A DNA stretch of 10,090 nucleotides from an uncultured Lachnospiraceae bacterium (GTDB taxonomy: Bacteria; Bacillota_A; Clostridia; Lachnospirales; Lachnospiraceae), in the NCBI GenBank assembly GCA_946529195.1, contig CAMMZE010000019.1, positions 1-10,090 of the forward strand, given 5' to 3'. The position numbers and the translations under genes are program-made. The notes under the pieces are model-generated. The model did no database searches. It was not told the DNA's origin and saw nothing but the letters and a program-made list of their open reading frames with translations. Position 1 is the stretch's first letter, and each line of letters begins with the position of its first letter. Shown here piece after piece: positions 1-5,639 of this stretch.

Positions 1-26
1 TGCAGGACTGCCTGCGGCAGCCTGAC

Positions 27-40
27 AAAACATACATTCG
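27..40 (-). promoter_or_regulatory. LexA-like (SOS) box 1
   Basis: On the minus strand this reads CGAATGTATGTTTT, which matches 12 of 14 positions of the Gram-positive SOS box CGAACRNRYGTTYG. It lies just downstream of the predicted start of the leftward promoter, a position suited to repression. It is one of the weaker boxes in the cluster. Confidence 0.4.
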
Positions 41-49
41 ATTTTTATT

Positions 50-78
50 ATCATACCATACCAAACAGACATTTGCAA
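50..78 (-). promoter_or_regulatory. Leftward sigma-A promoter for a divergent gene outside the window (possibly lexA)
   Basis: Read on the minus strand, TTGCAA (78-73) and TATGAT (55-50) are separated by 17 bases, giving a start near position 43. LexA-like boxes overlap the -35 (76-89) and lie just downstream of the start (27-40), so the promoter looks SOS-controlled. No start codon for its gene is visible before the left edge. That the gene is lexA is inferred from the common divergent lexA/LysM-protein arrangement in Firmicutes. Confidence 0.5.
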
Positions 79-89
79 ACAAATGTTTG
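76..89. promoter_or_regulatory. LexA-like (SOS) box 2
   Basis: CAAACAAATGTTTG matches 13 of 14 positions of CGAACRNRYGTTYG, with symmetrical CAAACA/TGTTTG arms. It overlaps the -35 of the leftward promoter and lies upstream of the -35 of the rightward one, so binding here would mainly affect the divergent gene. Confidence 0.6.
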
Positions 90-116
90 ATTTTTAATAT
101 TTTTGTAAAAAATCCC

Positions 117-145
117 TTGACAAAAGAACAGCTGTTCGATAGAAT
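117..145 (+). promoter_or_regulatory. Sigma-A promoter of the LysM protein gene
   Basis: TTGACA (117-122) is followed after exactly 17 bases by TAGAAT (140-145), a near-consensus promoter with a predicted start near 152. The spacer is filled by a LexA-like palindrome (125-138) and two further boxes lie just downstream. The expected behaviour is strong promoter activity held off by LexA until DNA damage. Confidence 0.75.
125..138. promoter_or_regulatory. LexA-like (SOS) box 3, inside the promoter spacer
   Basis: AGAACAGCTGTTCG contains the perfect 12-base palindrome GAACAGCTGTTC and matches 12 of 14 positions of the SOS consensus. It occupies the spacer between the -35 and -10 hexamers, so a bound repressor would directly exclude RNA polymerase. 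Confidence 0.65.
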
Positions 146-154
146 ACAAGTACA

Positions 155-168
155 AGAACAAACGTTCG
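155..168. promoter_or_regulatory. LexA-like (SOS) box 4
   Basis: AGAACAAACGTTCG matches 13 of 14 positions of CGAACRNRYGTTYG. It begins a few bases after the predicted transcription start. Together with the spacer box it would form a tandem operator. Confidence 0.7.
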
Positions 169-181
169 GAAAACATGTTCG
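168..181. promoter_or_regulatory. LexA-like (SOS) box 5
   Basis: GGAAAACATGTTCG matches 12 of 14 positions of the SOS consensus and shares one base with box 4. It could be a lower-affinity site that fills cooperatively, or a chance match beside a strong site. Confidence 0.4.
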
Positions 182-215
182 GCCTTGTGCATTTATAGAA
201 AGGGGTTTTACAGAT

Positions 216-557
216 ATGAGCAGAGATCTTTACAGAATGAGAGTGTTACTGATTGTTGTCATAGCCGCTGCGGCTGTTCTGATTTGCGGATTCTTTATTT
301 CCTCTTCCCACCGTGCATACGGCGCGCAGACATCAGACAGTCAGATCTGTTATGAGAGTTATGTAGTAGAGTCCGGAGATACACTCTGGAGCATTGCAGA
401 CCGTTTCTATGAGAGTTCTTTTGCTTCCAGAGAAGATTATATCCGTGAGGTCATGAGAGTCAATGAACTCCAGTCTACTCACATTTATGAGGGTGATCTG
501 ATTGCCATCCCCACGTCCGGTATTTCGGTTCAGTTATCTGCCGCCGGCGCAGATTGA
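216..557 (+). CDS. Membrane-anchored LysM protein, YneA-like SOS cell-division inhibitor candidate
   Basis: The start at ATG 216 is chosen because AGAAAGGGG (197-205) lies ten bases before it and the promoter start is near 152. The frame stays open upstream to a TTG at 87, but that lies before the promoter. The product has 113 residues: a short basic N-terminus, one hydrophobic segment at about 9-28, then an extracytoplasmic LysM domain at about 47-99 (VVESGDTLWSIADRFY near the start, YEGDLIAIP near the end). LysM domains bind peptidoglycan. A single membrane segment plus LysM under LexA control is the design of Bacillus subtilis YneA, which delays septation after DNA damage. Function here is inferred from architecture and control only. 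A plain cell-wall anchoring protein is the alternative. Confidence 0.8.
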   Translation: MSRDLYRMRVLLIVVIAAAAVLICGFFISSSHRAYGAQTSDSQICYESYVVESGDTLWSIADRFYESSFASREDYIREVMRVNELQSTHIYEGDLIAIPTSGISVQLSAAGAD

Positions 558-587
558 TGTACGATATATTTCCCTGATTTACAAATG

Positions 588-629
588 ATGACTTGCTGCA
601 GCCAGAAAGCTGCATGCAAGTCATTTTTT
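588..629 (+). terminator. Strong intrinsic terminator after the LysM gene
   Basis: ATGACTTGCTGCAGC (588-602) pairs with GCTGCATGCAAGTCAT (609-624) in a 15-bp stem with one bulged T and the loop CAGAAA. A run of six Ts (624-629) follows. It ends the SOS unit and insulates it from the metal-binding protein gene. Confidence 0.85.
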
Positions 630-652
630 ATAATATGGAAACTTCTTTCATA

Positions 653-681
653 TTGACGGAAATAGCTTAGTATACTATAAT
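653..681 (+). promoter_or_regulatory. Sigma-A promoter of the metal-binding lipoprotein gene
   Basis: TTGACG (653-658) and TATAAT (676-681) are separated by 17 bases, predicting a start near 688. This leaves a leader of about 58 bases before the ATG at 746, which contains a perfect palindrome (709-723). Confidence 0.75.
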
Positions 682-708
682 TCACAAATGGAAAACATTT
701 TCAAATTC

Positions 709-723
709 ATCTATATTATAGAT
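709..723. repeat. Perfect 7-1-7 palindrome in the leader, candidate operator
   Basis: ATCTATATTATAGAT is a perfect inverted repeat of seven-base arms around one central base. It lies about 20-35 bases after the predicted transcription start and before the GGAGG ribosome binding site (733-737). The position fits a repressor site, for example for a metal sensor, but the sequence does not match the AdcR or Zur consensus I know. Confidence 0.4.
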
Positions 724-745
724 TAGGAAACCGGAGGATTCACAG

Positions 746-1732
746 ATGAAGAAGAGAATTTGGACTATATTGATGTCAGTGTGCCTGCTTGCAGGAGCGG
801 CAGGATGCGGCGGATCTGGTCACACAGCTGTTACCGCCGCAGCAGATGACAGTGAAGGTATACATATCGTAGCTACTATTTTCCCGGAGTATGACTGGAC
901 AAGGCAGGTCCTGGGGGACCGACTGGAGGAGACGGATCTGACTCTCTTATGCAATGGAGTCGATCTGCACAGCTATCAGCCTTCTGCTGAGGATATGACC
1001 AGGATTGCAGACTGTGATCTCTTTATCTATGTAGGCGGAGAGTCTGATGAATGGGTCGATGATGCCCTGGCAAGTGAAGGAAATCCTGACCGCCAGGTGA
1101 TCAATCTTCTGGATGTTCTGGGAAGCTCCGCCAGAGAGGAAGAGCTTGTAGAGGGTATGCAGGCTAAGGAAGAGGCAGAGGAGGAAGGAGAAGCAGAGTA
1201 CGACGAACATGTATGGTTATCCCTCCGGAATGCGAAGCAGTTCACAGCAGAGATCGCCAGAGTGCTTGGGGAGCTGGATCCGGATCATGCGGCGGAATAT
1301 AAGGGAAACGCAGACACTTATACAGCTTCTCTGGATGATCTGGATTCCAGATATCAGGAAGCAGTCAGCGGAGGGCGTGTCAGCACCCTTCTATTCGGAG
1401 ACCGTTTTCCCTTCCGATATCTGACAGAAGACTATGGCCTGGATTATTATGCTGCTTTCGCAGGCTGCAGCGCAGAGACAGAGGCAAGTTTTGAAACCAT
1501 CGCCTTTCTCACCCAGAAAGCAGACGAACTGCAGCTTCACACCATCCTGAAGATAGAAGGAGAAGGAAACAGAATAGCAGATACAATCGCACAAAATGCC
1601 TCCTACAAGGACATGAAAGTATCAGTCCTGAACTCTATGCAGGGAATCAGTCAGAAAGAAATCGAAGAAGGCAAGGATTATCTGTCCATTATGGAAGACA
1701 ACCTGCAGGTATTAACAGAGGCATTACAGTAG
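746..1732 (+). CDS. Metal ABC transporter substrate-binding lipoprotein (ZnuA/AdcA/TroA family)
   Basis: The 328-residue product has a lipoprotein signal peptide with lipobox LAGAAGC and lipid-modified Cys21, so it should be tethered outside the membrane. The mature part follows the cluster A-I metal-binding fold: IVATIFPEYDW (41-51), HSYQPSAED with likely ligand His75, DEHVWLSLRNA with likely ligand His155, and a C-terminal lobe starting near 210. Where family members have a third His or Glu ligand, this protein reads FGDRFPFRYL (217-225 region), so Asp219 may substitute. The loop before His155 is rich in Glu and Asp (131-154) rather than His. GGAGG at 733-737 supports the start. No permease or ATPase gene adjoins it, so it must use components encoded elsewhere. 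Zinc or manganese is the likely cargo, but the sequence cannot decide. Confidence 0.85.
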   Translation: MKKRIWTILMSVCLLAGAAGCGGSGHTAVTAAADDSEGIHIVATIFPEYDWTRQVLGDRLEETDLTLLCNGVDLHSYQPSAEDMTRIADCDLFIYVGGESDEWVDDALASEGNPDRQVINLLDVLGSSAREEELVEGMQAKEEAEEEGEAEYDEHVWLSLRNAKQFTAEIARVLGELDPDHAAEYKGNADTYTASLDDLDSRYQEAVSGGRVSTLLFGDRFPFRYLTEDYGLDYYAAFAGCSAETEASFETIAFLTQKADELQLHTILKIEGEGNRIADTIAQNASYKDMKVSVLNSMQGISQKEIEEGKDYLSIMEDNLQVLTEALQ

Positions 1733-1758
1733 ATAGGTTCCCGCCGGAAGGTAATCTG

Positions 1759-1767
1759 TGCTATAAT
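1759..1767 (+). promoter_or_regulatory. Extended -10 promoter of the mtnA unit
   Basis: TGCTATAAT (1759-1767) is a perfect extended -10 element. The upstream region lacks a good TTGACA; TTCCCG at 1738 is the best candidate and is weak. Extended -10 promoters can tolerate this. The predicted start is near 1773, leaving a leader of about 46 bases. Confidence 0.6.
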
Positions 1768-1778
1768 ATAACAGGGTT

Positions 1779-1793
1779 TGTCAGAACCTGACA
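1779..1793 (+). repeat. Small hairpin in the mtnA leader
   Basis: TGTCAG AAC CTGACA is a perfect six-base inverted repeat with a three-base loop, lying a few bases after the predicted transcription start and ten bases before the AAAGGAG ribosome binding site (1804-1810). It could stabilise the 5' end of the mRNA or be a small operator. It is too short to be a known SAM riboswitch. Confidence 0.35.
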
Positions 1794-1818
1794 TTAAGAT
1801 ATAAAAGGAGTTTTCGAC

Positions 1819-2925
1819 ATGAGTGAAAAAAAACACATACTGGATTATGATACAGTTGCATTGGATGATGAGGGCAGAGCTCTGGTGATCATCGACCAGA
1901 CACAGCTTCCCTACCATACAGAGATTCTTCACCTGACAGGGCAGGATCAGATCTGGGAAGCTATCTATAAGCTTCAGGTGCGCGGGGCTCCGGCCATCGG
2001 TGTAGCAGCCGGATACGGCGTATATCTTGCAGCCAGAGAGATCCAGGAGAAGACAGATGATTACCAGGTCTTCAAGGAAGAGTTTATCAAGGCCAAGGAT
2101 TATCTCAATTCCTCCAGGCCTACAGCGGTCAATCTGCCCTGGGCTTTGAACCGTATGGAAAAAGTAGTGCTGGATCATCCGGATTGTAGTGTAGAGGAGA
2201 TCTGCAAGCTCCTGCATGATGAGGCAGTTGCTATTCAGGAAGAGGATATCTGGACCTGCAAGATGATCGGTGAATATGGTCTGACACTGGTTAAGCCCGG
2301 TGACGGCCTGCTGACCCACTGCAATGCCGGACAGCTGGCAACTTCACGTTACGGCACAGCTACAGCGCCCATGTATCTGGGCTTTGAGAGAGGTTATAAT
2401 TTCAGAATCTTCGCAGATGAGACAAGACCTCTCCTGCAGGGAGCCAGACTGACTTCTTATGAGCTGCATGATTCCGGACTGGATGTTACGCTGATCTGTG
2501 ACAATATGTCTGCCTCTGTCATGAAAAAGGGCTGGGTCAATGCTGTTTTCGTAGGATGTGACCGTGTTGCGGCTAATGGTGATACTGCCAATAAGATTGG
2601 TACCTCTGTTGTGGCAGCTGTGGCTAAGCTTTATAACGTACCTGTATATATCTGTGCGCCCACATCTACGATTGATATGAATACACCTACCGGAGATGAG
2701 ATCGTGATTGAACAGCGTCCTGCCGAAGAAGTGACCGAGATGTGGTATGCAAAGAGGATGGCGCCGGAGGGTGTCAAGGTTTACAATCCTGCTTTTGATG
2801 TAACAGACAATGAGCTGATCGCCGGTATCATCACAGAGTACGGCATTGCCAGAGCTCCTTATACAGAGTCCCTGAAAGAGATCATGGAGAAAAAGGCAGC
2901 AGCACAGGCATCCAAGGCGCAGTAA
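1819..2925 (+). CDS. mtnA: S-methyl-5-thioribose-1-phosphate isomerase
   Basis: This enzyme converts 5-methylthioribose 1-phosphate to 5-methylthioribulose 1-phosphate in the methionine salvage pathway, recycling the methylthioadenosine left by polyamine synthesis. The 368-residue length fits the family. Family signatures are clear: [16 protein letters not shown] (52-67), [16 protein letters not shown] (166-181) with the expected catalytic Cys168, [17 protein letters not shown] (200-216), and [18 protein letters not shown] (246-263) with the expected catalytic Asp248. AAAGGAG at 1804-1810 precedes the start by eight bases. It differs from the related eIF2B-alpha regulators by its complete active site. 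No mtnK or other salvage gene is in the window. The next gene begins 20 bases downstream, so the three genes to 4258 are probably one transcript. Confidence 0.95.
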   Translation: MSEKKHILDYDTVALDDEGRALVIIDQTQLPYHTEILHLTGQDQIWEAIYKLQVRGAPAIGVAAGYGVYLAAREIQEKTDDYQVFKEEFIKAKDYLNSSRPTAVNLPWALNRMEKVVLDHPDCSVEEICKLLHDEAVAIQEEDIWTCKMIGEYGLTLVKPGDGLLTHCNAGQLATSRYGTATAPMYLGFERGYNFRIFADETRPLLQGARLTSYELHDSGLDVTLICDNMSASVMKKGWVNAVFVGCDRVAANGDTANKIGTSVVAAVAKLYNVPVYICAPTSTIDMNTPTGDEIVIEQRPAEEVTEMWYAKRMAPEGVKVYNPAFDVTDNELIAGIITEYGIARAPYTESLKEIMEKKAAAQASKAQ

Positions 2926-2945
2926 GGATTTCTTAAGGAGTCATT

Positions 2946-3215
2946 ATGGATCTGAAATATGAAGAAGGCAGAATATATGCTGAGAATGACAATGGAGAGC
3001 TGGTTGCTGAGATTACTTACACAGTGAACAGCGGCATTGCCAACATAAATCATACCTTTGTAGACTCATCTCTGCGTGGTCAGGGGATGGCAGCGAAACT
3101 CGTAAGAGCCGCAGCAGATCAGATCCTGAAAGAGGGAAAACAGATCACCGCTTCCTGCTGGTACGCTGCCAGCTGGTTGAAAGATCATCCAGAATATACA
3201 ATTGTAAAATCATGA
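2946..3215 (+). CDS. Small GNAT-like N-acetyltransferase (NATD1/YjdJ type)
   Basis: This is an 89-residue protein of the mini-GNAT group found in bacteria and, as NATD1, in eukaryotes. The visible signatures are NHTFVDSSLRGQGMAAKLV (35-53), where RGQGMA (44-49) is the acetyl-CoA pyrophosphate-binding loop, and ITASCWYAASWLKDHPEY (67-84), the typical C-terminal motif with Cys71. The domain covers nearly the whole protein, which is the normal length for the group. The substrate is unknown. AAGGAG at 2935-2940 lies five bases before the ATG. Its stop codon overlaps the next start in ATGA (3212-3215), so translation of the two genes is probably coupled. Confidence 0.85.
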   Translation: MDLKYEEGRIYAENDNGELVAEITYTVNSGIANINHTFVDSSLRGQGMAAKLVRAAADQILKEGKQITASCWYAASWLKDHPEYTIVKS

Positions 3216-4258
3216 GTGAAGAAAACAAACATAAAAGAAGGCCTCACTATTCTGGTACACATCCAAAAAGTTACCGGGAAAAGTATAAAGAGCTGAATCC
3301 GGATAAATATCAGGATACCATTCAAAAGGTAATCAGTAAGGGAAGTACTCCTGCAGGAATGCACCTATCCATCATGGTAGATGAGATCCTGGACGGTCTG
3401 ATGATACAGCCGGGTATGAAGGGTTGTGACTGTACATTTGGTTATGGCGGTCATTCGGAAGCTATGCTGAAGGCCCTTCAGGGGCAGGGCCACCTGGTTT
3501 CTCTGGATATTGATCCCATAGAGTCTGTAAAGTCTGAGCAGCGTCTGCGCAGTCTTGGCTATGGCAGCGATATCTTCGCAGTGGAGCATCTGAATTTTGC
3601 CCAGATTAATGAAGCAGCAGAGAAGTACGGTAAGTTCGACTTTGTTCTGGCTGACCTGGGTGTTTCTTCTATGCAGATTGACAATCCGGACAGAGGCTTT
3701 TCCTATAAGCTGGAGGGGCCGTTGGATCTGCGAATGGATCCACAGAAGGGTAAAACAGCAGCAGAGCGCCTGAGAGAGCTTACAGAGCCCGCTCTGGCCG
3801 CTTTGCTGCAAGAGTATTCAGATGAGCCATACGCAGACCAGATTGCCGCGGTAATTTCCAGATACAGGAAAAAAGGGCAGAAGATCGAGACGACAAAGCA
3901 GCTTCGCGCTGCTGTAGAAGAGGCTCTCAGCTTTCTGCCAAAAAAGGAATATCAGGATGCAGTCAAAAAGTCCTGTGCCAGGGTTTTTCAGGCGCTCAGG
4001 ATCGATGTAAACGGGGAGTTTGACAGTCTCTATATGCTGCTGGAAAAACTTCCGGATGTCCTTGTACCTGGCGGAAGGGTTGCTATATTGACCTTCCATT
4101 CCGGGGAAGACAGATTGGTGAAACGGGCCTTTCGTGATTGCCTGCGAGGCGGTTTGTATGATGATGTAACAAAAGATGTGATCAGGCCGACTGCACAGGA
4201 GTGCGCCAGAAATCCGCGCGCCAGATCCACGAAACTTCGGATAGCAGTCAGAGCTTGA
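3212..4258 (+). CDS. RsmH-family rRNA methyltransferase paralogue with N-terminal extension
   Basis: The protein has the RsmH/MraW fold, which in the canonical enzyme transfers a methyl group from SAM to N4 of 16S rRNA C1402. Seen here: the SAM loop DCTFGYGGHSEAML (73-86), LDIDP (98-102), ADLGVSSMQIDNPDRGFSY (147-165), GPLDLRMD (169-176), RVFQALRIDVN (257-267), FHSGEDR (295-301, usually FHSLEDR) and NPRARSTKLRI (334-344). It has 348 residues, about 40 more than usual, because a basic extension (1-50, RRPHYSGTHPKSYREKYKELNP) precedes the normal beginning at HLSIMVDEIL. The gene is not among division genes, where true rsmH normally sits, so this is probably a second clostridial copy. No ribosome binding site precedes 3212, and the ATGA overlap implies coupling. 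ATG 3359 would give a canonical-length product but seems less likely. Confidence 0.8.
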   Translation: MSEENKHKRRPHYSGTHPKSYREKYKELNPDKYQDTIQKVISKGSTPAGMHLSIMVDEILDGLMIQPGMKGCDCTFGYGGHSEAMLKALQGQGHLVSLDIDPIESVKSEQRLRSLGYGSDIFAVEHLNFAQINEAAEKYGKFDFVLADLGVSSMQIDNPDRGFSYKLEGPLDLRMDPQKGKTAAERLRELTEPALAALLQEYSDEPYADQIAAVISRYRKKGQKIETTKQLRAAVEEALSFLPKKEYQDAVKKSCARVFQALRIDVNGEFDSLYMLLEKLPDVLVPGGRVAILTFHSGEDRLVKRAFRDCLRGGLYDDVTKDVIRPTAQECARNPRARSTKLRIAVRA

Positions 4259-4275
4259 TTCTGACTGCTTTTTTT
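4243..4275 (+). terminator. Intrinsic terminator built around the rsmH-like stop codon
   Basis: AGCAGTCAGA (4243-4252) and TCTGACTGCT (4260-4269) form a perfect 10-bp stem with the loop GCTTGAT, followed by seven Ts (4269-4275). The stop codon TGA (4256-4258) lies in the loop, so translating ribosomes reach into the hairpin. The ribosome binding site of the transporter gene begins at 4278, directly after the T run. Confidence 0.8.
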
Positions 4276-4293
4276 ACAGGAGGCAGATGTCAG

Positions 4294-5634
4294 ATGGATG
4301 AGAAAACAAAGCTTAGTCCTGCAAAAAGACATTTCTGGCTGGTACTTGTCATTTTTTCTCTGACCGGGCAGATTGCCTGGGTCGTTGAAAATATGTATTT
4401 TAACGTCTTTATTTACAAGATGTTCCAGGCTTCCGCCTCTCAGATTTCCCTGATGGTGCAGGCCAGCGCGGTGACAGCTGCGGTGACTACTATTGTCATG
4501 GGGGCTTTCTCAGACAGGATCGGCAAGCGTAAGATTCTTATGTGTGCCGGGTATATCGCCTGGGGGCTTTCTATCCTTGGATTTGCTCTGATCCGGAAGG
4601 ATATGATCATATCATTTCTGGGAACTGCAGCAGCCGGTGCGGCATCTATGGGGATCAGTCTTGTCATATTGATGGACTGTGTAATGACCTTTTTTGGTTC
4701 GACGGCCAATGATGCTGCATTTAATGCCTGGTTGACAGACTCTACGACAGAGCATAACCGCGGTGCTGCAGAGGGAATCAATTCCATGATGCCCCTGATC
4801 GCGATTCTGGTTGTATTTGGCGGTTTTATGGGATTTGATCTGGATAAGCCGGAAAGCTGGACCACCATCTATCTGATCATCGGAATTGCCGTACTTGTAA
4901 TCGGTGTACTGGGTTTTGTCATAGTCAGAGAAAATGCAATTCCTAAAAATGAAAAAGACAGTTATCTGGATACGATCCTGTATGGTTTCCGTCCGGTCAT
5001 TGTGCGGCAGAACCCTGCTTTGTACCTTGCTATGCTCTTGTATATGATATTTGGTATCTCTATCCAGATCTTTATGCCTTTCCTGATCATATATTATGAA
5101 AAGACCCTTGGCATGGCTGATTATGTACTGATCATGGCCCCTGCCATTATTCTGGCAGCCCTCGTTACGGCCTTCTACGGGAGACTGGGTGACAGGATCG
5201 GCTTCTCCGGAAGTATCATGCCGGCACTTGGCATGCTGATGACCGGATATATCCTTTTATATCTGTTCCCTCATGTGATCCCGGTCAGCGGTATGGCTAT
5301 GAGAATCCCCGTATTTATAGGATCTCTCTTTATGATGAGCGGCTATCTGTGCGGTATGGCGGTCTTCGGAGCCAAGCTGAGAAATGAGACGCCGGAAAAC
5401 ATGGCAGGCAGATTTCAGGGCCTGCGCATCATCGCCCAGGTATTGATTCCCGGCGTGATCGGTCCTTTTATCGGAGCGGCAGTACTCAAAGGAGCACAGA
5501 TGATCATGAATAGTGATGGTACCTCCAGTTTTCTTCCCAATGCCAATATCTTTCTGGCATCGGGTGTGGTACTGGCAGTCCTGATGTTACTCACAGGAAT
5601 CTCACTCCGGAGAGTCAGAGCATATATGAGGTAG
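4294..5634 (+). CDS. MFS transporter, probably glycoside/sugar uptake
   Basis: The start at ATG 4294 is chosen because AGGAGG (4278-4283) lies ten bases before it. The frame extends upstream into the methyltransferase gene without a ribosome binding site. The product has 446 residues with many hydrophobic segments, consistent with 12 membrane helices. The loop 2-3 signature GAFSDRIGKRK (70-80) is visible, and a matching copy, YGRLGDRIGF, lies in the second half. The sequence resembles clostridial MFS proteins of the sugar (GPH/SLC45-like) branch. The glycoside hydrolase gene five bases downstream supports import of a small glycoside. An efflux role cannot be excluded. A terminator lies just upstream and I see no convincing promoter, so expression may rely on read-through or a promoter within the preceding gene. 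Confidence 0.8.
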   Translation: MDEKTKLSPAKRHFWLVLVIFSLTGQIAWVVENMYFNVFIYKMFQASASQISLMVQASAVTAAVTTIVMGAFSDRIGKRKILMCAGYIAWGLSILGFALIRKDMIISFLGTAAAGAASMGISLVILMDCVMTFFGSTANDAAFNAWLTDSTTEHNRGAAEGINSMMPLIAILVVFGGFMGFDLDKPESWTTIYLIIGIAVLVIGVLGFVIVRENAIPKNEKDSYLDTILYGFRPVIVRQNPALYLAMLLYMIFGISIQIFMPFLIIYYEKTLGMADYVLIMAPAIILAALVTAFYGRLGDRIGFSGSIMPALGMLMTGYILLYLFPHVIPVSGMAMRIPVFIGSLFMMSGYLCGMAVFGAKLRNETPENMAGRFQGLRIIAQVLIPGVIGPFIGAAVLKGAQMIMNSDGTSSFLPNANIFLASGVVLAVLMLLTGISLRRVRAYMR

Positions 5635-5639
5635 AGCAA

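Noticed and set aside
8..20. CTGCC-TGC-GGCAG hairpin at the left edge
   Set aside because: The stem is five bases, has no T run and lies in the leader of a gene outside the window, so nothing can be concluded.
87..215. Upstream extension of the LysM protein to a TTG at 87
   Set aside because: It would lie before the predicted promoter start near 152 and run through the LexA boxes. It lacks a ribosome binding site, whereas ATG 216 has one and gives a natural membrane anchor.
1773..1818. SAM or other riboswitch before mtnA
   Set aside because: The leader is only about 46 bases with a single small hairpin, too short for any known SAM-binding class.
1678..2319. Minus-strand open frame of 213 codons across mtnA
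   Set aside because: It lies opposite a clearly recognised gene, has no ribosome binding site, and its product looks like no protein family I know.
4201..4293. N-terminal extension of the MFS transporter into the rsmH-like gene
   Set aside because: The extra 31 residues have no ribosome binding site and cross a terminator. ATG 4294 has AGGAGG at proper distance and gives a normal transporter N-terminus.
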